A stretch of 64,000 nucleotides of DNA from Pseudomonas petrae (GCF_021728295.1 NZ_JAKJXE010000005.1:1-64000), one strand, 5' to 3'. Positions 19,095 to 28,526 are shown, numbered from the stretch's first letter. The notes: generated by a model from the letters alone, not told the origin. Numbers and translations are program-made.

Positions 19095-19949
19095 ATGAGC
19101 CTGATTCAGCGCATCGACGCCTTGCTGCCGCAAACCCAGTGTGGGAAGTGCGGCCATCCAGGCTGCCAGCCCTACGCCGAAGGCGTTGCGAGCGGCGAAG
19201 CCATCAACAAGTGTCCACCCGGTGGCGACGAGACCATCGCAGCATTGGCTCGACTGCTGAATGTGCCGGTCCTGCAACTGGACATCGAGCGAGGCAACGC
19301 GCCGGCGCAAGTTGCGTTTATTCGCGAGGCCGAGTGCATCGGTTGCACCAAATGCATTCAGGCCTGCCCCGTGGACGCGATCGTCGGCGCCGCCAAGCTG
19401 ATGCACACCGTCATCGTTCAGGAATGCACCGGCTGTGACCTGTGCGTCGCTCCCTGTCCGGTCGACTGCATCGACATGCTGCCGCTGCCGATGACCTCGG
19501 TGCCGTTCATTGGTGATTGTGCGATGGATGAGGCGCAGCGATCAGCCAGAGCCGTCAAACGCAATCGCGCACGGCAACGCTTTGACGCGCGCTCGGCGCG
19601 CATACAGCGCGATGAGCAGCGACGCCAGACCGAACGCCAGGCTCGCCAGTTACGGACTGTCGCGCCTGCCGTTCTCCAGCCAGACCCGGCGCAAGCCGCC
19701 CTGGCGCGCATTCGCTCAACACCATCGGCGGGCGGTGACGCGGCGTTGAAACAGGCGCGCGCCCAGGTCGCCATGAGCAGGGCTCAATTGCTGAAGTCGC
19801 TGAAAGCCTTTGGTCACCCGCCAATTGCCGAACAAGCCGCACAACTCGTGCAGTTGCAGCGCGGCCTCGACGAGGCAGAGCACGCGCTCGCCCAGTTGCA
19901 GAACCCGGCGTCCGCAGCACCGTCTTCTCAGGAAAAGCCTACCCCATGA
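19095..19949 (+). CDS. rnfB: RnfB-like soluble polyferredoxin
   Basis: A 284-residue Fe-S protein resembling the RnfB/RsxB subunit of the Rnf electron-transport complex. An N-terminal Fe-S domain (CGKCGHPGC) is followed by two 4Fe-4S ferredoxin motifs ([12 protein letters not shown] and [12 protein letters not shown]) and a long charged helical tail rich in Arg, Gln and Ala. The N-terminal membrane anchor of canonical RnfB is missing, and no rnfA, C, D, G or E is nearby. It is coupled to nth by a four-base overlap. In organisms with a full rnf operon, nth is also the downstream gene, so this looks like a retained remainder of that operon. Its electron partners are unknown. Confidence 0.85.
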   Translation: MSLIQRIDALLPQTQCGKCGHPGCQPYAEGVASGEAINKCPPGGDETIAALARLLNVPVLQLDIERGNAPAQVAFIREAECIGCTKCIQACPVDAIVGAAKLMHTVIVQECTGCDLCVAPCPVDCIDMLPLPMTSVPFIGDCAMDEAQRSARAVKRNRARQRFDARSARIQRDEQRRQTERQARQLRTVAPAVLQPDPAQAALARIRSTPSAGGDAALKQARAQVAMSRAQLLKSLKAFGHPPIAEQAAQLVQLQRGLDEAEHALAQLQNPASAAPSSQEKPTP

Positions 19950-20584
19950 ACGCCGCCAAACGCCTTGAGATCTTTCGTCGCTTGCACGAAGACAATCCCG
20001 ATCCCAAAACCGAGCTGGCCTACACCACGCCATTCGAGCTTCTGATTGCCGTGATTCTCTCGGCCCAAGCCACCGACGTCAGCGTCAACAAGGCCACGGC
20101 GCGTCTCTACCCGGTCGCCAATACGCCTCAGGCGATTTGCGCGTTGGGTGTCGAGGGCTTGTCTGCCTATATCAGGACCATCGGGCTGTATAACAGCAAG
20201 GCGCGGAACGTGATCGAAACGTGCCGCTTGCTGATTGAGCTGCACGAAGGGGAAGTGCCGCAAACCCGAGAGGCCCTCGAAGCCCTTCCCGGCGTGGGCC
20301 GCAAGACCGCGAACGTGGTCCTGAACACCGCGTTCCGCCAGTTGGCAATGGCAGTCGACACGCACATCTTCCGCGTCAGCAACCGTACCGGCATCGCGCC
20401 CGGGAAGAATGTGCTGGAGGTTGAAAACAAGCTGATGAAATTCGTGCCCAGGGATTACCTCATGGATGCGCACCACTGGCTGATCCTTCACGGCCGTTAC
20501 GTGTGTATTGCGCGCAAGCCTCGGTGTGGCAGCTGCCGGATCGAGGACCTGTGCGAGTACAAGGCCAAGACCTCTGACGATTGA
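19946..20584 (+). CDS. nth: Endonuclease III
   Basis: A 212-residue DNA glycosylase/AP lyase that removes oxidised pyrimidines in base-excision repair. The helix-hairpin-helix [14 protein letters not shown] carries the catalytic lysine, and the catalytic aspartate is in VDTHIFRV. The C-terminal 4Fe-4S site is C-x6-C-x2-C-x5-C ([17 protein letters not shown]). Length and motifs match E. coli Nth. It overlaps the rnfB-like gene. Confidence 0.97.
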   Translation: MNAAKRLEIFRRLHEDNPDPKTELAYTTPFELLIAVILSAQATDVSVNKATARLYPVANTPQAICALGVEGLSAYIRTIGLYNSKARNVIETCRLLIELHEGEVPQTREALEALPGVGRKTANVVLNTAFRQLAMAVDTHIFRVSNRTGIAPGKNVLEVENKLMKFVPRDYLMDAHHWLILHGRYVCIARKPRCGSCRIEDLCEYKAKTSDD

Positions 20585-20689
20585 ACGATAGCGTCTTAGG
20601 GCTTTGATCGATTAAAAAAATCTTTTTTACCCGCGCGAGGTTTGTCGCTATAAGAGGCGCCAACGACTGTTCACGCCTGAGGCTGAATC

Positions 20690-20872
20690 ATGAGCGATGA
20701 AAAAGACACCCTCGAAGTTGACGACGACTTCGTGATCGAAGAGCCGGAGGACGTCCCGCCCGTGCCGATAGAGACCGCCAAGACCAACCTCAGCAAGCGC
20801 CGCACCATCGATAACCTGCTGGACGAGCGTCGCCTGCAAAGGCAGCTTGCAGACTACGATTTCGATTTCTGA
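20690..20872 (+). CDS. PA3496-family small acidic protein
   Basis: A 60-residue protein of the PA3496 family, which some databases label a putative envelope integrity protein. The N-terminal half is very acidic (DDDFVIEEPEDVPP) and the C-terminal half is basic and helical (SKRRTIDNLLDERRLQRQL). It has no signal peptide. In P. aeruginosa the homologue also follows nth, so position supports the call. Its molecular role is unknown to me. Confidence 0.75.
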   Translation: MSDEKDTLEVDDDFVIEEPEDVPPVPIETAKTNLSKRRTIDNLLDERRLQRQLADYDFDF

Positions 20873-20976
20873 CCGCCCCTTGAAATGCTCTGCCTGAAGG
20901 CCTCTCCCTGCGGAGAGGCTTGGGCAGAAAACGTGAACTGAAAACGCCGCCTTGAAGCACCGTTGTCCCTCGGCCA

Positions 20977-21603
20977 TCAAACCAGCCCGTTACGTTGGGC
21001 GAGCTCGATGAGGTCGACCAGCGAATGCGCATTGAGCTTGAGCAACAGACGCGTCTTGTACGTGCTGACGGTCTTGTTGCTCAGGAACATGCCGTCGGCG
21101 ATTTCCTTGTTGGTCTTGCCACGGGCCAACTGCTGCAACACCATCATTTCCCTTCCCGACAGACGATCCACCATCTCCGCCTCACTGGCATTGCCGAGAC
21201 TGGAGCGCACCGTGTGCAGTGCCTGATTGGGGAAATAACTGTAGCCGGACAACACCGCCTTGATGGCGCTGAGCAATTCGGTCAAATCCTGCTGCTTGCA
21301 GACATAACCCGCCGCGCCCGCCTGCATACAGCGCATTGAAAAATGCCCCGGCGCCTGGGAAGTCAGGATCAGCACTTTGAAGGCCAGCGTCATTGCCGAC
21401 AACCGGGCGATGACCTCCAGGCCATCGAGCTTCGGGATACCAATGTCCAGAATGACAATGTCCGGCAAGTGCTCGCGCGCCAGTTGTAACGCATCCACGC
21501 CGTTATCCGTCTCGGCAATGACTTCGTAGCCATGGCGTTCCATCAACATGCGTACGGCGAGTCTAATGACAGGGTGATCATCCACGATCAACACTTTATT
21601 CAT
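20977..21603 (-). CDS. Orphan NarL/FixJ-type response regulator
   Basis: A 208-residue two-component response regulator resembling the BvgA/EvgA/GacA group. The receiver domain has the acidic pair Asp8-Asp9, phospho-acceptor Asp53 in VILDIGIPKLDG and the conserved switch lysine around residue 103. The C-terminal LuxR-type helix-turn-helix is SGREMMVLQQLARGKTNKEI. I start at the ATG at 21603 because the receiver fold begins there (MNKVLIVDDH). No histidine kinase gene is adjacent, so its partner must be encoded elsewhere. An A+T-rich region lies upstream. Confidence 0.9.
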   Translation of the reverse strand: MNKVLIVDDHPVIRLAVRMLMERHGYEVIAETDNGVDALQLAREHLPDIVILDIGIPKLDGLEVIARLSAMTLAFKVLILTSQAPGHFSMRCMQAGAAGYVCKQQDLTELLSAIKAVLSGYSYFPNQALHTVRSSLGNASEAEMVDRLSGREMMVLQQLARGKTNKEIADGMFLSNKTVSTYKTRLLLKLNAHSLVDLIELAQRNGLV

Positions 21604-22752
21604 GAGCAGTCCATTCTTCGCTGTTCGAATTTTCAGAGCCCGCACAATAGCTTAGTCGTTTAGTGCTTTGCATGGCGCTCCTCCCTGCAGACCAGCAGGC
21701 AAAGACCTTTCTCACTCAACCAACAGAAAAATCCTACAAAACCTGCCCTATCCGCTCTATTTTTAACGATGTTCAATCCTGCCTCAGTACGTGACCGCAT
21801 AATTTCCGAGACCGCAAGTGATAATTTTTGAATCCTGAACACGCTGAGCATTTGTGACTATATGAATGCAGATTGATAGCGCGTTTTGTCCTAAGGTAGG
21901 TCGGCGACCCATTGCTTCGTCAACCGGTTTGAAGGTACGGAAATCCAGGCCTTCCGGGACGCTCGGGAAAAATGTGTTTCCTCTATGAAGCGCTGCTTCA
22001 GGCTAATCGGATACAGCCGGTTCACCCTGATCGTTATGGCTTTAGCATATGCCCATCTCACCGCGCTGCCAGCAAACAAAAATCATAAAATATTGCAGGC
22101 CATGGGAGGCGTGTGCAACCGCACACACTTGGTTATGTTACACACTTGGGTTCGACGAGTTTCATTACATATTAAATGCTCGAAAGGACCTACAGCGGGT
22201 TCAGAAATTTCCGAACAGTGCGGGTTAACTTTCAACTGTTCTCACCCTACTCCGGGGACCAGGAGCGGGATAGAAAGTTACGCCGCTTAACGACCTCCGC
22301 TCGGTGCGACCCATTTTAATAACGGCTGCGTCACATCACCTCATTGAAACAGGAGGATTGCCCGCCTTTCACGTAATACTATTCAGCTCATAACATCCAG
22401 CACCCTCAAGTCATTCCAGAAAAATACTACATAACTAACGGACTATTATTACCGTAAAGAACTTCGCCCTAAGAGATTAAAAAACAAACCGCCTATTTTT
22501 TGGCTTTTTACTTGCCAAACCTATTACCAGTCGTTACTTTTTGATGAGCGAATGGTTCAGCCCACTGTTAGTTAGTGGTTCTTATCACGATATAAGATTA
22601 TTGCGCATATAAAAACCGGGGGCTTCTTTTGCCAGCAGTCCGTGCGCAGGCCACTCTTCGGCATGAATAAGCCATTCAGTGTTTAAACGCCCTTACGCGT
22701 GAACGTCCCGGCAGTGAAGGCTGTTTATTTGATATGTTCAAAGGAACCTACC
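21604..22752. other. A+T-richer gene-free region
   Basis: About 1.15 kb with no recognisable gene, clearly richer in A+T than its surroundings, especially 22080-22650. Two short reading frames (minus 21891-22079, plus 21985-22290) show no recognised domain and no convincing ribosome site. A direct repeat of ACACACTTGG occurs at about 22122 and 22140. The right end supplies the leader of the unknown gene at 22753, whose ribosome site is AAAGGA. Composition suggests acquired DNA or a large regulatory region. Confidence 0.5.
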
Positions 22753-23307
22753 ATGACCAAGAAAATAAAATACTCTATCGGCACAAGCAGCGACCCTCTC
22801 AAACTGGCGGAAGCGGTAGAGCGCTACGTTTCTCAGGGCGGCGTCATTAATGTCATTGCGCAAGGAGAGTCACGGGAGACCGAAGCGTCGAGGCAAACCC
22901 GGGACGCCGATCCGGAAGCGGAGCTGTGCACCAAGGTCGATCTTCTCAAGGGCCTTGTTGCCAAGGGAGCTGGTGTCGCCGCGCTGCAATACTCGCTGCG
23001 CATGAACCAGAAGGACATCAAGCGCCTGGCCAGCGAAAACGGCCTCAAGATCCGCTACTGCCAGCCTGTTCGCCGGTCACGCACGTCTCGGCAACGAGAA
23101 CCGGCAACACTGGACGATGCTACTGCCGGGCATGCCATGCATTACTCGGCGCTGGGTTACACCGTTCCCGAAATCGCTCAACTACTGGGCGTCGGCGTAC
23201 GCGATATCTGGGACATCGGCAAAGCCTATCGTTTTGAGTTTCGAACAACTTCGAAGGGGGATACGGCTGAGAAAACCGCTGGCGAGGAGACAGATTTGCC
23301 AACATGA
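22753..23307 (+). CDS. Hypothetical protein with two helix-turn-helix-like segments
   Basis: A 184-residue protein I do not recognise. I start at 22753 (AAAGGA five bases upstream of the ACCTACC spacer) rather than at the upstream ATG 18 codons earlier. Two segments look like helix-turn-helix units: residues about 75-98 (AGVAALQYSLRMNQKDIKRL) and about 140-160 (GYTVPEIAQLLGVGVRDIWD). Between them is an Arg-rich linker (RRSRTSRQREP). A DNA-binding regulatory role is plausible but only inferred. It follows the A+T-rich region and precedes argG on the opposite strand. Confidence 0.6.
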   Translation: MTKKIKYSIGTSSDPLKLAEAVERYVSQGGVINVIAQGESRETEASRQTRDADPEAELCTKVDLLKGLVAKGAGVAALQYSLRMNQKDIKRLASENGLKIRYCQPVRRSRTSRQREPATLDDATAGHAMHYSALGYTVPEIAQLLGVGVRDIWDIGKAYRFEFRTTSKGDTAEKTAGEETDLPT

Positions 23308-23436
23308 CGAAGGAGATAGCGCAGGGCGCGAGCACGTCTTCTACCGCCTGTAAACGGGGGTCAATAATCGGCCAGCGTGGGAGCGGGAAGAGTTTCAAAT
23401 GAATCGCCAGTGGCACACGGACGACAGGTGTAATGA

Positions 23437-23460
23437 GTGCAGCCCCGAACAGGGCTGCAC
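23437..23460 (-). terminator. Hairpin downstream of argG
   Basis: GTGCAGCCC and GGGCTGCAC form a perfect nine-base stem with a six-base loop, 18 bases past the argG stop codon. It lacks a clear T-run on either side, so it may stabilise the mRNA end instead of terminating. Confidence 0.5.
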
Positions 23461-23477
23461 ATCAATCACGACAGGGA

Positions 23478-24695
23478 TCAGAACAACTTGCGGCCCTTGT
23501 TCGCTGCAATGCGCATACGCAACGCGTTGAGCTTGATGAAGCCGGCAGCGTCTGCCTGGTTGTAGGCGCCACCGTCTTCTTCAAACGTCGCGATGCTGGC
23601 ATCGAACAGCGACTCGTCGGACTTGCGACCGGTCACGATCACGTTGCCCTTATAAAGCTTCAAGCGCACGACACCATTCACGTGGGCCTGCGAAGCATCG
23701 ATCATCTGCTGCAGCATAAGACGCTCAGGGCTCCACCAGTAACCGGTGTAGATCAGGCTGGCGTACTTGGGCATTAGTTCGTCTTTGAGGTGAGCGACTT
23801 CGCGGTCCAGGGTGATCGACTCGATCGCACGGTGAGCACGCAGCATGATGGTGCCGCCAGGGGTCTCGTAGCAGCCGCGGGACTTCATGCCGACGTAGCG
23901 GTTCTCGACGATGTCCAGACGACCGATGCCGTGCTCGCCGCCAATGCGGTTCAAGGTGGCGAGGACGGTGGCCGGGGTCATTTCAACGCCGTCCAGTGCC
24001 ACGATGTCGCCGTTGCGGTAGGTCAGCTCCAGGTACTGCGGCTTGTCCGGCGCGTTTTCCGGCGACACTGTCCACCGCCACATGTCTTCTTCGTGCTCGG
24101 TCCAGGTGTCTTCCAGCACGCCGCCTTCATAGGAGATGTGCAGCAGGTTGGCGTCCATCGAGTACGGGGATTTTTTCTTGCCGTGGCGCTCGATCGGGAT
24201 CGAGTGCTTCTCGGCGTAGTCCATGAGCTTCTCGCGGGACAGCAAGTCCCACTCGCGCCATGGCGCAATCACTTTTACGCCAGGCTTGAGCGCGTAGGCG
24301 CCCAGTTCGAAGCGGACCTGGTCGTTGCCTTTGCCGGTAGCGCCGTGGGAAATGGCGTCAGCGCCGGTTTCGTTGGCGATTTCGATGAGGCGTTTGGCGA
24401 TCAGGGGACGCGCGATGGAAGTACCCAGCAGGTACTCGCCTTCATAGACGGTGTTGGCGCGGAACATCGGGAACACGAAATCACGCACGAATTCTTCGCG
24501 CAGGTCGTCGATGTAGATTTCTTTGACGCCCATGGCTTGCGCCTTGGCGCGTGCTGGCTCGACTTCTTCGCCCTGACCCAGGTCAGCGGTGAAGGTCACC
24601 ACCTCGCAGTTGTACGTATCTTGCAGCCACTTGAGGATTACCGAAGTATCCAGGCCACCGGAATACGCGAGAACTACCTTGTTTACGTCCGCCAT
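23478..24695 (-). CDS. argG: Argininosuccinate synthase
   Basis: A 405-residue enzyme that joins citrulline and aspartate with ATP hydrolysis to AMP, the penultimate step of arginine synthesis. The ATP pyrophosphatase P-loop [12 protein letters not shown] is at residues 10-21, and the motifs [13 protein letters not shown] and [13 protein letters not shown] are typical of the shorter type-1 family. The argF gene of the same pathway lies about 8 kb to the right. Located beside motY and pyrC as in other Pseudomonas. Confidence 0.97.
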   Translation of the reverse strand: MADVNKVVLAYSGGLDTSVILKWLQDTYNCEVVTFTADLGQGEEVEPARAKAQAMGVKEIYIDDLREEFVRDFVFPMFRANTVYEGEYLLGTSIARPLIAKRLIEIANETGADAISHGATGKGNDQVRFELGAYALKPGVKVIAPWREWDLLSREKLMDYAEKHSIPIERHGKKKSPYSMDANLLHISYEGGVLEDTWTEHEEDMWRWTVSPENAPDKPQYLELTYRNGDIVALDGVEMTPATVLATLNRIGGEHGIGRLDIVENRYVGMKSRGCYETPGGTIMLRAHRAIESITLDREVAHLKDELMPKYASLIYTGYWWSPERLMLQQMIDASQAHVNGVVRLKLYKGNVIVTGRKSDESLFDASIATFEEDGGAYNQADAAGFIKLNALRMRIAANKGRKLF

Positions 24696-24825
24696 GCCAT
24701 CACTCCAACGCGTTGTACGGAAAACCGACGAGTTTACCGTTCACGCGCAGGAATTTACAGTGTCGCGACAGCTTCTGACGACAAAGCGACAGATTCTGTC
24801 AGTCAGACGACCTGGCCGCGCCTCA

Positions 24826-25812
24826 TCAAGAGGCCTTGCCGGCGGGCGCACTGGCCGCTGTAACAGGCGCGGCGCCCGGGGCAGGCGTTGCGGCAGGTCC
24901 AGGCAATGGAGCCGGCATCGGAGCAGGCGCTGCGGATGGCGGCACGGCTGGGGTCTGCTGCGCCACACGTTCCAGGTGAATGTTCACCCGGCGGTTGCGC
25001 GCGCGATTGGCGTTGTTGGTGTTGGGCGCCAGCGGGTACTGTTCGCCGTGGAAGCGCAGGGTTATCTGCTCTTCCGGGATGCCTTGGGCTTTAAGGTAGT
25101 CCATGACCGACAGGGCACGACGCCGCGACAGATCGCGGTTGGTCAATCGGTTGCCGCTGTTGTCGGAGTGACCGTCGAGTTCGACGTGATTGACCGTCGG
25201 ATCAGCCTGCATATAAGCCAGCACGGTGTCCAGCTTGCGCTTGGCGGAAGCGTCCAGCTCGATGCCGCCGCCGGGGAAGCCGATTTCGGACTGCCGCACT
25301 TGCTCGAAATTCATCGGCAACAGCTTCGCCGTACACACTTGAAACTCGCCGTAGGCCTTGCTGAATTTGACCGGCAGCAGACGGACTTCCATCGCGCCGC
25401 CGCCATCACGCAGAGAATGACGAATCATCGGGCTGCGCCCTTCCATCAGGCCCGCAATCAGACGCGTAGCCTGGGCCTGATTGGTATTGAAAGGAATCTC
25501 GCCGCTGCCGACTTTCACCGCGCCAAGATTGAGATCACTGCGACCCGGCTGCCACGGCGCCGCAGCGGCAATCAACATGGCCGAACCGGACGCCAGACTG
25601 TAGCCATTTGCTTTCAAGCGAAACGTCGGCTGCTCACCCGCGCGACGCACGAACTCTCCGGCACCGAAATCGGTGATCGGCTGCGTCAGCCTGCACTCGA
25701 ACTGATCACCTTCCACCTTCCACTCAATATTCTCCAGACGGGTCTGGAATGTGAGCGCCATGGCTGGCAGGCTGGCAAACGCGCTGAGCAGGACTAGATA
25801 TCGCTGGCGCAC
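24826..25812 (-). CDS. motY: Sodium-type flagellar motor protein MotY (OmpA-like)
   Basis: A 328-residue periplasmic protein of the flagellar T-ring. The start is taken as GTG at 25812 because GGAG lies six bases upstream; it begins a normal signal peptide with likely cleavage after AMA. The MotY N-terminal domain is followed by an OmpA/MotB peptidoglycan-binding domain (about 185-295) with VELDGHSDNSGN and the final NRRVNIHLE. The C-terminal 40 residues are almost only Pro and Ala, a low-complexity tail. It anchors MotAB/CD stators at the outer membrane side. Divergent from pyrC. Confidence 0.93.
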   Translation of the reverse strand: MRQRYLVLLSAFASLPAMALTFQTRLENIEWKVEGDQFECRLTQPITDFGAGEFVRRAGEQPTFRLKANGYSLASGSAMLIAAAAPWQPGRSDLNLGAVKVGSGEIPFNTNQAQATRLIAGLMEGRSPMIRHSLRDGGGAMEVRLLPVKFSKAYGEFQVCTAKLLPMNFEQVRQSEIGFPGGGIELDASAKRKLDTVLAYMQADPTVNHVELDGHSDNSGNRLTNRDLSRRRALSVMDYLKAQGIPEEQITLRFHGEQYPLAPNTNNANRARNRRVNIHLERVAQQTPAVPPSAAPAPMPAPLPGPAATPAPGAAPVTAASAPAGKAS

Positions 25813-25956
25813 GGGAGGCTCCACTAAATTCACGTGTAACAAAATTTATGACTTACACGTGGCTATCGGTAACTTCCCGCAAAACTTGATAGCGAGTGCC
25901 TGGAGGAGTCTTTTCCGGTAGCATTCCCAGCGAGTTTGACCCGCCTGGAATCCCCA

Positions 25957-27003
25957 ATGTCCGAACGCCTGACCCTCCTGCGCCCCGACGACTGGCACAT
26001 CCATCTTCGAGATGGCGCTGTTTTGCCCCACACCGTCGCCGACGTAGCGCGCACTTTTGGCCGCGCGATCATCATGCCGAACCTCGTGCCGCCGGTACGC
26101 AACGCGGAGCAAGCGGAAGCCTATCGTCAGCGCATCCTCGCTGCGCGCCCGCAGGGCAGCCACTTCGAGCCGCTGATGGTGCTTTACCTCACCGACTTGA
26201 CGCAGCCCGAAGAGATTCGCGCCGCGAAGGCCAGTGGTTTCGTCTACGCCGCCAAGTTGTACCCGGCGGGCGCTACCACCAACTCCGATTCGGGCGTGAC
26301 CAGCGTCGATAAGATCTTCCCGGTGCTCGAGGCGATGGCCGAAGTGGGCCTGCCGCTGCTGATCCACGGCGAAGTGACCCGCGGCGACATCGACGTGTTC
26401 GACCGCGAGAAGATTTTCATCGATGAACACATGCGTCGTGTCGTCGAGCGTTTTCCGACGTTGAAAGTGGTGTTCGAACACATCACCACCGCCGACGCCG
26501 TGCAGTTCGTCAATGAAGCGTCGGCCAATGTCGGTGCGACCATCACTGCGCACCATCTGCTGTACAACCGCAACCACATGCTGGTGGGCGGCATTCGTCC
26601 TCACTTCTATTGCTTGCCGATTCTCAAGCGCAATACCCACCAGGTCGCCCTGCTCGATGCCGCCACCAGCGGCAACAGCAAGTTCTTCCTCGGGACGGAC
26701 TCCGCGCCCCATGCGCAGCACGCCAAAGAGGCGGCCTGCGGTTGCGCAGGCTGCTACACCGCGTTTGCCGCCATCGAGCTTTACGCCGAGGCGTTCGAGT
26801 CACGCAATGCGCTGGACAAGCTGGAAGGTTTCGCCAGTCTGCACGGCCCGGCCTTCTATGGCCTGCCGGCCAACACTGACACCATTACCCTGGTTCGTGA
26901 CGAGTGGACGGCCCCCGCCAGCCTGCCGTTTGGCGAGCTTTCTGTTATCCCGCTGCGCGCCGGTGAAAAACTGCGCTGGCGCCTGCTGGAGGAACACGCG
27001 TGA
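25957..27003 (+). CDS. pyrC: Dihydroorotase (class II)
   Basis: A 348-residue zinc amidohydrolase that cyclises carbamoyl aspartate to dihydroorotate in pyrimidine synthesis. The metal motif HIHLRDG is near residue 16, the carboxylated bridging lysine is in [17 protein letters not shown], and the catalytic aspartate is in LGTDSAPH. Start at 25957 matches the family N-terminus ([13 protein letters not shown]). The stop overlaps rnt by four bases. Confidence 0.96.
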   Translation: MSERLTLLRPDDWHIHLRDGAVLPHTVADVARTFGRAIIMPNLVPPVRNAEQAEAYRQRILAARPQGSHFEPLMVLYLTDLTQPEEIRAAKASGFVYAAKLYPAGATTNSDSGVTSVDKIFPVLEAMAEVGLPLLIHGEVTRGDIDVFDREKIFIDEHMRRVVERFPTLKVVFEHITTADAVQFVNEASANVGATITAHHLLYNRNHMLVGGIRPHFYCLPILKRNTHQVALLDAATSGNSKFFLGTDSAPHAQHAKEAACGCAGCYTAFAAIELYAEAFESRNALDKLEGFASLHGPAFYGLPANTDTITLVRDEWTAPASLPFGELSVIPLRAGEKLRWRLLEEHA

Positions 27004-27677
27004 GTGAAGAACATTACGAAGAAGAGCAAGAAGGCTCCGGCGGCGGTACAGGGTCCCGGCACCCGATGGCTGCCCGTTTTCGCGGTTACCTGCCCGTTGT
27101 CGTTGACGTAGAAACTGGCGGTTTCAACTGCGCCACTGATGCGTTGCTGGAAATCGCAGCCACGACGATTGGCATGGACGAGAAAGGCTTTGTCTTCCCG
27201 GACCACACGTATTTCTTCCGTGTCGAACCCTTCGAAGGCGCCAACGTTGAAGCGGCGGCGCTGGAGTTCACCGGCATCAAGCTGGATCACCCGCTGCGCA
27301 TGGCCGTGAGTGAAGAAACCGCGCTGACGGACATCTTCCGCGGCATCCGCAAGGCGCTGAAGGCCAATGGCTGCAAGCGAGCAATTCTGGTCGGCCACAA
27401 TGCCAGCTTCGACCTGGGCTTTCTCAACGCAGCGGTTGCGCGGCTGGACATGAAGCGTAATCCGTTCCATCCGTTTTCCAGCTTTGACACGGCGACGCTG
27501 GCGGGCCTGGCGTACGGTCAGACTGTTCTGGCGAAAGCCTGTCAGTCGGCGGACATCGATTTCGACGGTCGCGAAGCTCATTCGGCCCGTTACGACACCG
27601 AGAAGACTGCCGAGCTGTTCTGCGGCATCGTCAACCGCTGGAAAGAAATGGGCGGCTGGCACGACTTCAACGATTGA
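27000..27677 (+). CDS. rnt: Ribonuclease T
   Basis: A 225-residue DEDDh 3'-5' exoribonuclease that trims the CCA end of tRNAs and the 3' ends of other stable RNAs. Exo I is VDVETGGFN, Exo II is [10 protein letters not shown] and Exo III is [10 protein letters not shown]. The first 20 residues form a Glu/Gly-rich extension. It starts with GTG, overlapping the pyrC stop, so the two genes are coupled as in other Pseudomonas. Confidence 0.96.
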   Translation: MSEEHYEEEQEGSGGGTGSRHPMAARFRGYLPVVVDVETGGFNCATDALLEIAATTIGMDEKGFVFPDHTYFFRVEPFEGANVEAAALEFTGIKLDHPLRMAVSEETALTDIFRGIRKALKANGCKRAILVGHNASFDLGFLNAAVARLDMKRNPFHPFSSFDTATLAGLAYGQTVLAKACQSADIDFDGREAHSARYDTEKTAELFCGIVNRWKEMGGWHDFND

Positions 27678-27699
27678 GTCGATGCTGCTGCGCTAGATG

Positions 27700-27725
27700 A
27701 ACCGGCCCCTGTGGCCGGTTTTTTT
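27700..27725 (+). terminator. Rho-independent terminator of pyrC-rnt
   Basis: ACCGGCC and GGCCGGT form a stem with a short loop, followed by seven Ts, 23 bases after the rnt stop codon. Confidence 0.9.
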
Positions 27726-27784
27726 GTGGAGGAGATTTATGGGTAGCCATCAGCTTAAACCCCGTCAGCGCCCCGACTGGCCCC

Positions 27785-27846
27785 TTCCCGGCTAAAGCCG
27801 GTCCGACAATGATCGCGCGTCCCGTAGGACCGGCTTCAGCCGGGAA
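27785..27846. repeat. REPIN (CCCGGCTAAAGCCGG family)
   Basis: Inverted REP arms TTCCCGGCTAAAGCCGGTCC and GGACCGGCTTCAGCCGGGAA enclose about 21 bases. It is immediately followed by the second structured repeat, the same arrangement as at 2796-3187. Confidence 0.85.
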
Positions 27847-28145
27847 GCCTTTGATCTGCTTTAAAAGCGCCGTTGACCTTCATACGCATAAAGCTCAGAC
27901 GCCACCAATCGCGACTTGGGTGCAGGCTGAACGCAGGTCTCGCGGAGTGGGCCGAGCGGCATGGATGCCGCGAGAGCCGCCCCCCGCCATGGATGGCGGA
28001 TGGGGGCGGGCCCACGGAGCGGGACCGGAGTGAAGGAACCGACGAAGTCGGGCCTAACCAGGAGCAAGCACCCTTGGTTACTTGGGGTGCTTTTCCAAGT
28101 AACTCGCCGAAGGCGAAACAGTTCTGCCGTTAGGCAGAACTCTTC
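27847..28145 (+). repeat. Structured ~300 bp intergenic repeat, copy B
   Basis: Second copy of the element at 2883-3187. The outer stem pairs 27936-27953 with 28009-28026 and is partly mismatched here. Inner hairpins lie at 27956-27971 and 27977-28009. Bases differ from copy A on both sides of these inner stems so that pairing is kept. At 28066-28092 AAGCACCC/GGGTGCTT forms a terminator-like stem; an alternative nine-base stem, GTTACTTGG (28077-28085) with CCAAGTAAC (28095-28103), would exclude it. Further hairpins are TCGCC-GAA-GGCGA (28104-28116) and AGTTCTGCC-GTTA-GGCAGAACT (28120-28141). No credible protein is encoded. Confidence 0.7.
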
Positions 28146-28199
28146 TTCGCCGCACCCAACCACTCATCGGCAGTCACCTAAAAAAGCTTGAGTAGTTTT

Positions 28200-28218
28200 G
28201 ACAAGCATTCTCATTAAC
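28200..28218 (+). promoter_or_regulatory. Candidate Fur box upstream of bfd
   Basis: The 19-mer GACAAGCATTCTCATTAAC matches 13 of 19 positions of the classical Fur consensus and lies 48 bases before the bfd start. Iron-repressed bfd is well established in P. aeruginosa. The match was made by eye. Confidence 0.65.
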
Positions 28219-28265
28219 ATTAGTATCCCTCGCATTGAGCCAATCACTCAGCGACGGTTTCTTTT

Positions 28266-28484
28266 ATGTATGTCTGCCTCTGCAAAGGTGTTACCGACGG
28301 ACAAATCCGTGAAGCAATCATGGAAGGATGCTGCAGCTATCGTGACGTCCGCGAGACCTTGGGTGTCGCCAGCAAGTGTGGAAAATGTGCCTGCCTGGCG
28401 AAGGAAGTGGTGCGTGAAACCCTGACCGAGCTGCAAACCAGTCACGCCGCCCTCGCCTATCCCGCCGAATTTTCAGCTGCGTGA
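28266..28484 (+). CDS. bfd: Bacterioferritin-associated ferredoxin
   Basis: A 72-residue 2Fe-2S protein that passes electrons to bacterioferritin to release stored iron. The four cluster cysteines are Cys4, Cys6, Cys38 and Cys41, in the family pattern CxC...CxxC (KCGKC). A further cysteine at 43 is also typical. It has its own terminator and a likely Fur site, so it should be induced when iron is scarce, opposite to the storage protein encoded next. Confidence 0.95.
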   Translation: MYVCLCKGVTDGQIREAIMEGCCSYRDVRETLGVASKCGKCACLAKEVVRETLTELQTSHAALAYPAEFSAA

Positions 28485-28502
28485 ATTACCGCTTTCAAAC
28501 AA

Positions 28503-28526
28503 AACCGGACACAGTCCGGTTTTTTT
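28503..28526 (+). terminator. Rho-independent terminator of bfd
   Basis: ACCGGAC and GTCCGGT pair around an ACA loop and are followed by seven Ts. It separates bfd from bfr transcription. From here to about 28680 the sequence is A+T-rich and holds the bfr promoter region, with a TTGACA at about 28617 as possible -35 box. Confidence 0.92.

Noticed and set aside
22122..22150. Direct repeat ACACACTTGG as a possible CRISPR or iteron array
   Set aside because: Only two copies with too short a spacing; no array, no replication genes and no cas genes.
21985..22290. 101-codon plus-strand frame in the A+T-rich region
   Set aside because: No ribosome site, no domain, odd amino acid composition; it could be a decayed fragment but I cannot support it as a gene.
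23790..24863. 357-codon plus-strand frame opposite argG
   Set aside because: argG is certain from its motifs; the plus frame is a shadow.
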